Origin: Aurantiochytrium sp. KH105
Taxonomy: Eukaryota > Sar > Bigyra > Thraustochytrida > Thraustochytriidae
DNA length: 64,000 nt
Assembly: GCA_003116975.1 (NCBI GenBank)
Contig: BGKB01000028.1
Location: 592,171-656,170, forward strand
Direction: 5' to 3'
The number at the start of each line of letters is the position of its first letter. Position 1 is the stretch's first letter. This document shows, in pieces, positions 48,463-57,889 of the stretch. The notes under the pieces are model-generated. The model searched no databases. It worked only from the letters and a program-made list of their open reading frames with translations, and had not been told where the DNA came from. The translations under genes and the position numbers were made by a program.

Positions 48463-49338
48463 TAACAATAGGCCTACTAACTGCTACTGCATACTCTACT
48501 TTTATTCTACTACTATACACTGCACACACAGTCCCCTGCGACTCGTGCGGTGCGTGTAGTACTCTGGCGCTCCCCATCGAGGCCGCCTCCCCACCCAGCG
48601 GCGATCACGGGCTTGCGCTGCTGGGCGGAGTTCGCGCGCTGTCGCCAAGGCTTGCCCAGTGTCCACCCAGCAGTGTCTGCAGCAGCGGCCGTCCACTGGC
48701 GAGCAGACAGCAAACGAACGAACGTACGTGCGAGGCGTGTGCGTGCGCGGGGCGGCGCGGGGCGGCGCGGGGCGGGGCGAGGGCGAGGGCGGGCGGCGGG
48801 CGGCGGGCGGCGGCGGCGGCGCTGTCGTGCCGCCGCGCGGGGCCGCGTCGGGCCGCGAGCTAGCGTGCTAGATCCGGAGAGATAGATGGATATGAACGAA
48901 GGAGTGACGTGTGAGCGAAGCCGACGGCCCGGACGCTTGTGCTTATTTTTATTATCATCGCTTTCCTCGAGAGCTGCCTGCCTGGTGCGTCGGGACGAAG
49001 CAACGGGCGACCGGCTGCAAGGGCTGAGATCCGCATGCACGCGTAGGGCCGATTGCGCGAGCGTGAAGCTGCATTCGTTCCTGACGGATGATTGATTGAT
49101 GAAAGAGCGCTTGCATTGCTGCTTGTTCATGGCGCACCTTGTACATTTTTTCCGGGGAGGGAGGGCGCGGGAGAGGAAAGAAAGAGAGAGAGAGAGAGAG
49201 AGAGGGGGGTTCTTTCTCGAAATACGCGATGACGATGACGAAGGCTAACGACATTTGTGCGTGGCGGGGACATTCAAAACTAAACAGAAGCAAAAGCATA
49301 CACTCAAATTTAGTAGCAAACACACACACAGAAAGACC
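48463..49338. other. Intergenic region with GC-rich repeats and (GA)n
   Basis: TAGGCCTA occurs at 48469, seven bases after the MATE stop. A GGGGCGGCGC/GGCGGGC repeat lies at about 48755-48825 and a (GA)n tract at about 49180-49203. No gene is supported. Confidence 0.5.
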
Positions 49339-49719
49339 ATGAGCGTTCGCCAGGCCTTGATCACCTACGGCGGTGCCATGCTCGGCGCCACCGTCCTCAC
49401 CACCTCGCTCATCCGCGCTGGCGGTGAGACCCCTCGCTCGTCCAACAGCGAGTGGGCCGCTGCCTCCAAGGAGTACATGCGCTTCCAGCAGATGAACCCC
49501 ATCGGTCTGTAAGTTTAGTTTTCCCTCTGCCTTTCGTTGCATTGCGCAGCACAAATCAAGTTCTTTGCTCTCTCTAACTGACATACGTTGTGATTCTCTT
49601 CATGACGATCGAACATTCCGTTACGAATGATGATGTACAATGAATGAATCAATCGATCAATCAATCGCAGTGGCGGTCGCAAGCCCTTCTCACCAACCTA
49701 CCTTGAGAAGAGCGAATAG
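49339..49719 (+). CDS. Small single-pass protein, probably mitochondrial (two exons)
   Basis: Exons 49339-49508 and 49671-49719 join in phase 2 to give 72 residues. The donor is CT|GTAAGT and the acceptor CGCAG|TGG; splicing replaces a stop right at the junction (unspliced end NPIGL) with LGGRKPFSPTYLEKSE. A possible hydrophobic segment spans about 6-26 (ALITYGGAMLGATVLTTSLI), followed by a hydrophilic tail with SNSEWAAASKEYMRFQQMNP. Size, a basic residue near the N-terminus and one membrane segment resemble small accessory subunits of respiratory complexes or ATP synthase. I cannot assign a specific subunit. GC-ending codon use is strong, which suggests high expression. No conserved catalytic residue is seen. 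Confidence 0.6.
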
Positions 49720-50704
49720 ATTGTCCGTCTTTGCAAGCTCTTTTTTCTCCGATTGTGAGCAGTAAGTACGAAGATAAGTTCATCTTTAGTACATACATGA
49801 CAAGCAATTTGTGGATTGAAAGTCAATTTTAGCAACACAATGATCAATTGCGTCCATGACAATCTCCCCGCTCTATCTCTCGCTATATCTTGTTTTCCTT
49901 TCACTGGATCAAGTCTTGTGTGCTTGTGTTCATTTCTCCCTGAAATCTTCTGTGTGAACGGGCATTCTTTTTTGCATCCCATTCCTAAGCTTTTCCCCCT
50001 CCTTCTCGTGACTTCGACTATTATTCCCATGCCACCCCTTTGTCTCCTACCTTCTCCTCCACCCCATCTATTTCGCCTCCCCAGGCTCATCGCAGTGCTA
50101 GGCCTAGTCTGACAGAAGCACCGTTTCCGGCTGGCACGCTTTCAGGGCAGGATTCCTTTCTCTCGTCGTTTCGCCAACCGTGGCGACCTGCGCACGCCCT
50201 CTCGCGTGCAACTGCACCCCGAGCGAGCCCTCCGCCAGAAGCTATCTTGAACGCTCCACCGTCAACCAAGTGAGCCCTCCGCAAGCGAAGCCGTTTGCTG
50301 CATTTGCAACTCGTCAGTCACATCGTCCGCTCGCTCCAGCGGTCCTGGAAGGCCGAAACAAGACTAGACAAGCGGAGCGGCTGCGGGGCCAAGATCCACA
50401 TCGTCAAGGTCCGACCAGGCCGAGTTCGCAGAGCAGCCGCCAGACAGCTCCGCTCAGGCGCCGACTGGCCGGTCTCGCGCGCGCCCTGGCCTGCCCGCCC
50501 GCCTGCTTGCCGCGGCGCAGACAGTCCCGGTACTCGCCGGCCCCGACCGATCGCGAAGCGCCGAAGCGCGAGCGCTGCGGGCGGCCGGTACCCGTGTCGC
50601 AGCGCAGCGCTGATCGCGGAATCTCGACGACAGACAGTCAGTCAGGCAACGCAGACGGAGCTCGTCGCTTGCGCTCAGCAGCCAGGCCTCTGCAGCGCGA
50701 CAAG
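49720..50704. other. Intergenic region and leader upstream of the acyl-CoA synthetase
   Basis: The first 370 bp are pyrimidine-rich. TAGGCCTA occurs at 50099. The downstream frame is open from 50180, but the translated leader is Arg/Pro/Ser-rich and unlike the family. No other gene is supported. Confidence 0.5.
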
Positions 50705-52627
50705 ATGCGGCGAACGGGCCTCGCTCACGCGAGCAGGCGGCTGCGGCTGCAAGAGAGACTCGGGCCGGGCGCAAGAAGCGCGACGCAGCGGCTGCAAAGC
50801 ACGGACGCGCGATTTTACCGAGCAAGCGCTGCGTTTTCGTCCCAGGCCAGCTTCCCCGACGACCTCGGCACGACCTACCTCGTCGGGGACCAGCGGCTCG
50901 CACACGCCAAAGGGCCGACCAGTCTCACGCTGTACGAGCGCACCATTGATGAGCATTTCCGGGCGGCAGTCGAGGCTCGACCGGACAAGCAAGCAGCTGT
51001 CGTCTGTGACGGCGCAGACCATGTCGACGCCCGACACTCGTACGCGTCTCTCGACGCCAAGGTGGACGATCTAGCTCGCGGACTCTTGCGACTCGGCGTC
51101 GAGCGCGGAGACCGCGTCGGCGTGTGGATGCCAAACAATGAGGCATGGCTTTTGACGCAGCTCGCAACGGCGCGCATCGGAGCCATCCTTGTCTGCATTA
51201 ATCCGAATTACAGGCTCCGCGAGCTGACGCACGCTCTCAATCTCGTCGAACTCAGCGTGCTCATCATGAACCCTCACGTTTCGCGCTCAAACTACATTGA
51301 AATGCTTCACACTCTTGTTCCCTCCTTGCGCAAAAGGACGCAAAGGACGTGTCGGGACCCCATACAAAGTGACAAGGTGCCTCACCTCCGCCACGTTGTC
51401 CTGGCAGAGGCAGACGGCTCCGACGGCGAGGACACCTTTATTCGCTTCGAGGATCTGCTCGAAAAGGACGGAGCTGCGCCCGCTCCTACGGGCCAGGGCC
51501 TTTTGCAACCCGACGACCCAATTAATATTCAGTTCACAAGTGGAACCACTGGGGCTCCCAAGGGAGCTCTGCTGTCGAGTCGCAATATTGTCAACAATGG
51601 TAACTTTGTAGGCGCCTGCATCCGGCTCACGCCAGACGACATCATCAATGTCCCTGTGCCCTTGTACCACTGCTTTGGAGTCGTCATGGGCAACTTGGCG
51701 TCCATTTCGCATGGCGCTTCTGTGGTGTATCCGGCGCGTGTATTCTCCGCGAGCAAAACGCTCAGTGTGGTCGAGTCGGAGCGCTGTACTGCGCTTTACG
51801 GAGTGCCAACCATGTTTTCTGCAATGCTTGCGTACCAGCGGGAGGCCAAACACGACGTTTCGACGCTGCGGACGGGCATCATGGCAGGAAGCAACTGTCC
51901 GCGTGAAATGATGCGTCGGGTTGTTGCCGAGTTGAACATGACCGACACCTGCATTGGCTACGGTCAGACCGAGTCTTCTCCCGTGAGTTTCATGTCGCGC
52001 ATCGTCGACGACGAGGATCATCGCTGCGAGACCGTGGGTCGCATTACTCCGCACGTAGAAGCCAAGGTTGTTGATGAGGATGGGGAGACTCTTCCGGTTG
52101 GTGTTCCGGGTGAGCTCTACGTGAGAGGCTACCACATCTTTAAAGGCTACATGAATGCTCCGGAGCAGACCAAGGCTACTTTGACGGACGATGGCTGGCT
52201 GCGTACGGGCGATCTCGTTGACTTGGACCGCGATGGGTACCTGCGCGTGGATGGCCGCCTCAAGGACGTGATTATTCGAGGCGGCGAGAACATTGCTCCG
52301 CGCGAATGCGAAGAGCTCATTCTCGAGCTCCCCGGCGTTCTTACCGTGGCCGTCGTGGGTGTGCCCGACGAGGTCTTTGGCGAGCAAGTCTGCGCAGTTG
52401 TGGTGCCGAACATGGACACATCCGAAGGCAAGGCGCTCGATGGCGATGCTGTGCGCGATTTTGTCCGTGCTGAGCTCTCTCACCAAAAGGTGCCGAAATT
52501 CGTTCTTTTTCGCGACTCCTTTGACGAATTCATGACTGTCACTGGCAAGCTGCGAAAGTTTCAAGTGCGAGACTGGGCGACCAAGGAGACCTCTGCGCAG
52601 AAGGAAGCTGCTGCCAAGGCTGCTTAG
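50705..52627 (+). CDS. Acyl-CoA synthetase, ACSF2-like, mitochondrial
   Basis: A 640-residue AMP-forming enzyme of the adenylating superfamily. It activates a fatty acid with ATP, then forms the CoA thioester. Motifs are FTSGTTGAPKGALLSSRN (P-loop-like A3, from about 275), YGQTESSP (about 418, A5), GWLRTGDLVDLDRDGYLRV (about 495) and GRLKDVIIRGGENIAPRECEE (about 517-537, hinge A8). The catalytic Lys of A10 is in TGKLRKF near the end. The N-terminal 50 residues (MRRTGLAHASRRLRLQERLG...) are Arg/Ala/Ser-rich without acids, a good mitochondrial presequence. ACSF2-type medium-chain enzymes have about 615 residues. The start is chosen at the presequence Met; the frame is open for 175 leader-like codons upstream. 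Chain-length preference is not decided. Confidence 0.9.
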   Translation: MRRTGLAHASRRLRLQERLGPGARSATQRLQSTDARFYRASAAFSSQASFPDDLGTTYLVGDQRLAHAKGPTSLTLYERTIDEHFRAAVEARPDKQAAVVCDGADHVDARHSYASLDAKVDDLARGLLRLGVERGDRVGVWMPNNEAWLLTQLATARIGAILVCINPNYRLRELTHALNLVELSVLIMNPHVSRSNYIEMLHTLVPSLRKRTQRTCRDPIQSDKVPHLRHVVLAEADGSDGEDTFIRFEDLLEKDGAAPAPTGQGLLQPDDPINIQFTSGTTGAPKGALLSSRNIVNNGNFVGACIRLTPDDIINVPVPLYHCFGVVMGNLASISHGASVVYPARVFSASKTLSVVESERCTALYGVPTMFSAMLAYQREAKHDVSTLRTGIMAGSNCPREMMRRVVAELNMTDTCIGYGQTESSPVSFMSRIVDDEDHRCETVGRITPHVEAKVVDEDGETLPVGVPGELYVRGYHIFKGYMNAPEQTKATLTDDGWLRTGDLVDLDRDGYLRVDGRLKDVIIRGGENIAPRECEELILELPGVLTVAVVGVPDEVFGEQVCAVVVPNMDTSEGKALDGDAVRDFVRAELSHQKVPKFVLFRDSFDEFMTVTGKLRKFQVRDWATKETSAQKEAAAKAA

Positions 52628-53673
52628 AAAATAAAGAACAGACAAGTAAAGAAAAGTGAAAATAAAAGACGCGGCATTGCTTCGCGTCCGAATGACGTTG
52701 CCAAAAGTGGGAGAGTGAACAGCGGTTGGAACGAAAGTTGAGATGATGCTATACATCTGAGCGCCTAGGGCTTGCTTTTGTTTTGGTTACTCATAAGAGC
52801 TGAGCAAGTGTGCTGCAAGAAATGTGAAACGCCGAAACACAACATTTCTGATGGAGTTGAGCAGAGTCAAGTTTGCGCATGTGATTGAAGATAAAAAAAT
52901 GATTATGAACGAAAAAGGAAGAAGTCGAAGCACGAGTGCGCACGTTATGAGGAAGCTCCGTCCAATGCCAGGCTGCCCAAAGCATTTCATGAATCCGTAC
53001 TCCCCAGGTCGACCAACACACCAAAATGTACTAGGACTACGGGAAGGAGTGAAGGAACTGTTCTCATGCAGACGACGAAAGTCCTCAAACCAACAACAAC
53101 AACAACAACAACAACTCAAATGAAATCGTGTGTGCGTGTTTGTGTGTTGTGTGAGAAAGAACGAGAGAGAAAGAGGGAGAGAGACGACGAAGATAATGAC
53201 GTCACCGAAAAGGAAAAGGTTGAGATGAAAAGACAATGTCACCTCTTGAATGACGAAAATAAATGACGTCGCCGAGAATGAGGTGATCGAAAAGGTAAGG
53301 AAGTGAAGACGTATCTGAAAGGTGGATGTACAGATGTCGCGTGCATGTACAGGCAGACGTACGCTCCATCTACGGAAAAAGGGACAGTGAAAAGAGGAAA
53401 ACCCGTTGAGCGGTTTCTGCGTGCGGGAACGTTGGTGTAAAGAATATGATGCGAGAAAAAGGAGATGGCCCAGAAGCTGCTACGGCGCCCACTCTACTGT
53501 TGCGCCATAGAATTACCGTGGGGACGCTTGCGGATCTCTCAGAAGTGATGGGAATCCATTCCGCCGACAAGAAATTCTTTTGAAAAGAGCCAAACGAATC
53601 GCCAATACGCGGGTATGGGGAAAGGGGAAAGGGGCTACTGAGAGCGCGAGAGGAGACAGATGGTGGCGCACAG
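52628..53673. other. Intergenic spacer with (CAA)n and GA-rich repeats
   Basis: Spacer between the convergent stops of the acyl-CoA synthetase and ankyrin-kinase genes. It is AT-richer than its neighbours, with (CAA)n at about 53091-53115 and AGAGAG runs at about 53158-53185. No gene is supported. Confidence 0.6.
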
Positions 53674-55305
53674 TCAAGAAATGACGCAGTCCTTGCCAAC
53701 ATTGAGCGGCGTTGACTCGTAGCCCATCTCATCCAAACGCGTTACAATCTCCTCAAAGGAGGGCCGGCCTTCGGGCTGCTGGCTCCAGGCATCGGAAAGA
53801 AGGTTCCGAAGCCCCGGTTCGAGGTTCTTGGGAAGCTTAGGACGGACCTCCTCAAGAGCAGCGGCGCTGACGGCAGCAACGGGGTCCGTGTACTGCACAA
53901 AGGGCCGCGTGGCGGTTTGCATCCAGTACACAATGAGTGAAAAGCTGTACACATCAACCTTCTCGTTGTACTGCTCGTGCTTGAAGACTTCGGGTGCCAT
54001 GTAGCGAAAGGAGCCTGTCTCGCCCGTCATGGAGAATTTGTCGCCGAGCTTCTTGTTCTTGGCGGGAATAAACTTGGCGAGACCAAAGTCAGTGAGCTTG
54101 AGGTCGCCGGTGGCGGTGAGGAGGACATTGCTGGGTTTGAGATCGCGGTGCACGATGCCGCAGCCGTGCAGAAAGTTCATGCCCAGCGCCAACTCATACG
54201 TGTACTTGATCTTTTCCCGCTTGGGCACAGCCTTGCCCTCGGACGCGAAGCGCACGATGCGCTCCTCGAGCGTGCCACCGGGGCAGTACTCCATGACAAG
54301 CAAGGGGGTCATGTGCTTGGTGTCAAAGGCGGCTCCGAGGAAGAGCACGAGGTGCGGGTGACGAAGCGTACTGAGGAGCGAGATCTCATTACCGAGGTCC
54401 ACGAGGGCCTGCTCGTTCGAGACCATGTTGGCGCAGCTCTTGACGACGACGCGCAGTCCGCGCCACTTGGCGAGAAAGAGCTCACCGCCAGCTCCGCGCG
54501 CAAAAGCGTGTTCGCTGTGGATGTTCACTTCGCTAATGGGCAGCAACCAGCGCTCCTTGAGACCGCGGCGCTCGAGAAGTTTCATCGAGTCCTGGGACAC
54601 GTTATCCAGCGAAGTGTCGTAGCTTCCGGTGGTCTCGCCGCCATGCGCCTGGATCACCTCCATGCATTCGGTGTGTTTGCCCGCAGCAGCCTCGTCGAGG
54701 GGGGTATGCCCGTAGCGGTCGCGCTGGTTCACCAGCGAGCCGGCCTCGAGAAGAAAGTTGACCACTTCCAGGTGGCCCTCGCTCGAGGCCACGTGCAAGG
54801 CCGTACGCTGGTCGTAGTCGGCGGCAGACACGATGGACTCGCCGCGCTTCTTGATGAGCGCCCGCACGGTGTCGATATCGCCGGCTGCGGCGGCGTGCAG
54901 AAACTTGGCCAGCGAGGACTCGGGGCTCATGACTCGGCGCTCCTCGTCAACTTCGGCGGCGGTGTCGTCGTTGGTAATGAGGCGGCGTTTGCCCGTTTTG
55001 CATCCCTGGGATTTGAGAAAGGCCACGCACTCCTCATTCTTCTCGACAATGGCGTCGTCGAGGGGTGTGCCCCCCCACCTGTCCAGGGCGTTCAGGTCGG
55101 CGCCCACCTCACTCAAGAGTTGGAGCATGCCGAGCAGGCCCGACGAGCTGGCCAGGTGCGCCGCCGTGCGTCTGTCATAGTCGCTCACGTTCACGTCCAC
55201 GCCCTGATCCAGCAGCGTCTGCACGCGCGCCTGGTCGTCTTGTGCCACCGCGTACAGCATGGCGCTGCTGTCCAGCTCATGCTGGCTCAGTTCCGCGCGC
55301 CCCAT
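53674..55305 (-). CDS. Ankyrin-repeat TKL-type protein kinase
   Basis: A 543-residue protein. Two ankyrin blocks (about 15-102 and 133-223) are followed by a protein kinase (about 258-535). Kinase signatures are RGAGGELFLAKWRGLRVVVK (Gly-rich loop and catalytic K289), E307 as the likely C-helix glutamate, HRDLKPSNVLL (386-396), DFGLAK (406-411), APE (437-439) and VDVYSFSLIVYWM. The HRDLKPSN loop and WRG after the loop fit the tyrosine-kinase-like (Raf/ILK-like) group with Ser/Thr specificity. The two ankyrin blocks resemble each other (SDYDRRTAAHLASS and ADYDQRTALHVASS; GGTPLDDAI and GHTPLDEAA), indicating an internal duplication. The frame is open to 55602, but the extension is Arg/Lys-rich translation of repeats. 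All catalytic residues seem intact. Confidence 0.93.
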   Translation of the reverse strand: MGRAELSQHELDSSAMLYAVAQDDQARVQTLLDQGVDVNVSDYDRRTAAHLASSSGLLGMLQLLSEVGADLNALDRWGGTPLDDAIVEKNEECVAFLKSQGCKTGKRRLITNDDTAAEVDEERRVMSPESSLAKFLHAAAAGDIDTVRALIKKRGESIVSAADYDQRTALHVASSEGHLEVVNFLLEAGSLVNQRDRYGHTPLDEAAAGKHTECMEVIQAHGGETTGSYDTSLDNVSQDSMKLLERRGLKERWLLPISEVNIHSEHAFARGAGGELFLAKWRGLRVVVKSCANMVSNEQALVDLGNEISLLSTLRHPHLVLFLGAAFDTKHMTPLLVMEYCPGGTLEERIVRFASEGKAVPKREKIKYTYELALGMNFLHGCGIVHRDLKPSNVLLTATGDLKLTDFGLAKFIPAKNKKLGDKFSMTGETGSFRYMAPEVFKHEQYNEKVDVYSFSLIVYWMQTATRPFVQYTDPVAAVSAAALEEVRPKLPKNLEPGLRNLLSDAWSQQPEGRPSFEEIVTRLDEMGYESTPLNVGKDCVIS

Positions 55306-55468
55306 CGCCGCTGCCCGCGCGCTCTCCTCGCCTCGCTTCGCCTCGCGTCGCGTCGCCTCTCCTCGCCTCGCGTCGCCTCGCCTCGCGTCGCCTCGCGTCG
55401 CGTCGCCTTGCGTTGCCTCGCGTCGCGTCGCGTCGCGTCGCGTGTCTGCCGCTCGCGCCTTTCCTTCT

Positions 55469-55500
<32 letters not shown>

Positions 55501-56026
55501 TTGTTTCTGTCTCGCCTTCTTTGTTTTCTTTCTTTTTTCCTTGTTTCCTTCCTTTCTTCCTTCCGCGCCTTTCCCGCGCACTTGTGCGCCCGGTTGGCGC
55601 ACTTGCGCCGCTCCCGCGCAAGTCGCCGCCGCGGAGATACTCCACTTGCGCGGCCCCCGCCACCGCGCTGCGCCTCTGCGCCATTACTTCCCACCGCCGC
55701 CCCCGGTCCCGTGCGCCCGCGCCTCTCGAACCTTCACTCCTGCGGTCCCAGACCGCCTTGCGCGCGGTTCTTACCAGACCCGCGCGCCCGCCCAGGGAGG
55801 TGCACGCACCCGCGTGCACACACCGCGGAGAAAACCAGAGAGAAGCAGCAGTGGTGCGGCAGCTGCACCTGTTACTACTACCGGCCAACAACTCCATCCC
55901 TCACCCACGCCGACACCGCCCAGGGCCAGTGCGAGGCGCCTGGCGTTGATTGTGAGCCCAACAAACCGGGCCGTCTTCAAGCGCTCCTCGCTGCCATCGC
56001 AGCAGGTCGCGGCCGCCGTCAGCAGC

Positions 56027-56058
<32 letters not shown>

Positions 56059-56965
56059 TGCAGCACAGCAGCCGCGCTCGGCGCGAGGAAAACACTGCAA
56101 CTGAGTGGAGAGATTCACGAGTTGCGCGCCGGCCTTGATACCGTGACCTAAACATGTCCGGGCTGTGCACGGCCTATCGCTGGTCGATCAATGGTCGATC
56201 AATCGTCCAATCAATCATTCATTCGACCATTCACAGTCAATCAACCAACCATGGCAATGGCAACTGCAACCAACAATCAACCAATTGTCACTGGCAGCGC
56301 AGGACCGAGGCGAGGCGATGGAAATGATGGCATCATGATGTCTCCGGCAGAGCCTCGCGACTTTGTGGCGGGGCCCGCCGTCGGGCAATAGGGACAGCGA
56401 CTAGGCTACTGGATGCCTGCTAGAAGTGAGTGGCACGGGAGTTGCACGGGTGGACGAAGAGCGTTGGCGGAGCGGCGGCAGCGGCGAGGTCGACTCGGAC
56501 GGCAGCGCGGACGGTTCGACGGGACTCCCCGGTCGAGGAAAAGGGGATTCAGAGAAGCGGGAAGGCGTTCAAGGGCAGAAATGTGAGCTGGATGATCGAT
56601 CAAGGGCGCAGAGCTTGCCAGTACGTAAGCCTGCGCTACAAGTGGCCTAGGCAGCCTAGTGAGACAGCCAGCCTGCCGCGCTGACCATAGTTGCGCAGCT
56701 GGCTGTGACGATGATGAGAATGTCAACGAGCATCGCAAATGCTAGCCACTGCCAAGGTGACGCGGGTGGGCCATTCGAAGAGAAGAAGAAATATGTTTCA
56801 CATCACTCACAGTTAGTCATGGCAAAAAAAGGGCGGCTGCGGCTGCGGTAAAGGGCGCTTGCTAGCAAGATCGTTTCGCCAGCTGGCTTGCTAGCCAGCT
56901 CGCAAGCTTCTAGCTTAGCTAGCTTTTGCTTTGTCAGAGTTGCCAAGATCAGTACAAAGGAGTTC
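55306..56965. other. Repeat-rich leader and intergenic region
   Basis: Contains CGCGTCGC-type repeats (about 55320-55445), (TTCT)n at about 55467-55502, (CAG)n at about 56027-56062 and AATC/GATC repeats at about 56180-56225. Overlapping plus-strand frames here are compositional extensions of a frame antisense to the kinase. A GGCCTAGG variant lies at about 56644. No gene is supported. Confidence 0.55.
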
Positions 56966-57889
56966 TTAACTGACAGAGCAACAACTCTTTGCCGGCGGTG
57001 GAGGCGGCGACTCGGGTTGCGTGGGAGGCACAATGATCTCACACGGATACTGCAGCTTGTCCGAAAAGGTTGTCACATAAAGGTCCCTGTCGCAGTCGTC
57101 AGCGAAACGAAGTCGCCTCGTCTCACGCGGCTCGTCGCCAGGACCAGGTTGCAGAGATCTGTTTACAGGCTGGAACTTGGACTCGCCCAGCTCGCGCGGC
57201 TGCCGTCGCGACCGGCGCAGGCCCTTGGCGCGAGAAGGCCGCGGACCCGCACCATTGGCAGAGGCACCCATTGCCCCGCCATTGTTGCCAGAAAAGTCCA
57301 CTAAAGGCGGCTGACCTAAAGAATCTCTTGCAGCAAGAAGCTTCTTCTGCGACGACCCCTGTTGCGAGCCGCGCCCGCTCGCAGCTGCCCCAGTCGCGGT
57401 ACCAGCCCGGACCTCTGTGCCCCCCGCAGAGGACGTGTTCGGGACAGCGCCACCTCCGTTACTCCGGGGAACATTAAGTCGCAAGCCTCCTGGCGGGACA
57501 AGCGTCTCGTCCCGATATGGTTCGCTCTCGCGAACTACCCTGGGAAGACCCATGGGTTGTCCCGGCTGCACTTCGTCCTCTACATCGCACGCCGCTGCCG
57601 TCACGCTCAGACCAGGGCTCAGACCTTGACTCAGGCCCATGCGCGGGCGTATAGATCCGCCTTCCTCATACGTGCTCGCCTGAGATCCAGCCGCGTCAGG
57701 CCCATTTCCGTTTGGCATTTGAGGCGGATCTCCGCGCACCGGCGCGCCATGGGCACGATGAATCACCATACTATCCGGAATGTTATAGTTTGCGAGACCG
57801 CCTTCGCGCATTGCCACTTCATCCGCGACAGGGACCGCCCCATCCTCTTCGCGTGGCGTGGGCTTGTCGACGCTGCCGCTGGGCAGCAT
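56966..57889 (-). CDS. Disordered protein with C-terminal CaaX box and RVxF-like motif, unknown family
   Basis: I do not recognise a family. The 307-residue frame is rich in Gly, Pro, Arg, Ser and Asp with little predicted order. It ends in KSCCSVS, where the last four residues CSVS fit a CaaX prenylation box of the farnesyl type (X = Ser), with an adjacent Cys available for palmitoylation. Near the C-terminus, RRLRFADDCDRDLYVTTF (about 260-277) resembles the protein phosphatase 1 docking segment of glycogen-targeting subunits (R-V-x-F-A-D...), although Leu replaces the usual Val/Ile. A Pro run (PPPPP) precedes the CaaX. The middle is basic (KGLRRSRRQPRE). If real, this would be a membrane-anchored adaptor. 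Prenylation and PP1 binding are inference from short motifs. Confidence 0.6.
   Translation of the reverse strand: MLPSGSVDKPTPREEDGAVPVADEVAMREGGLANYNIPDSMVIHRAHGAPVRGDPPQMPNGNGPDAAGSQASTYEEGGSIRPRMGLSQGLSPGLSVTAAACDVEDEVQPGQPMGLPRVVRESEPYRDETLVPPGGLRLNVPRSNGGGAVPNTSSAGGTEVRAGTATGAAASGRGSQQGSSQKKLLAARDSLGQPPLVDFSGNNGGAMGASANGAGPRPSRAKGLRRSRRQPRELGESKFQPVNRSLQPGPGDEPRETRRLRFADDCDRDLYVTTFSDKLQYPCEIIVPPTQPESPPPPPAKSCCSVS

Noticed and set aside
51287-52756. 489-codon minus-strand frame over the acyl-CoA synthetase
   Set aside because: Antisense to all conserved adenylation motifs of a clear enzyme; no domain of its own.
53977-56151. 724-codon plus-strand frame
   Set aside because: Antisense to the ankyrin kinase for most of its length, then runs into simple repeats (CGTCGC, TTCT, CAG). 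No domain is recognisable.
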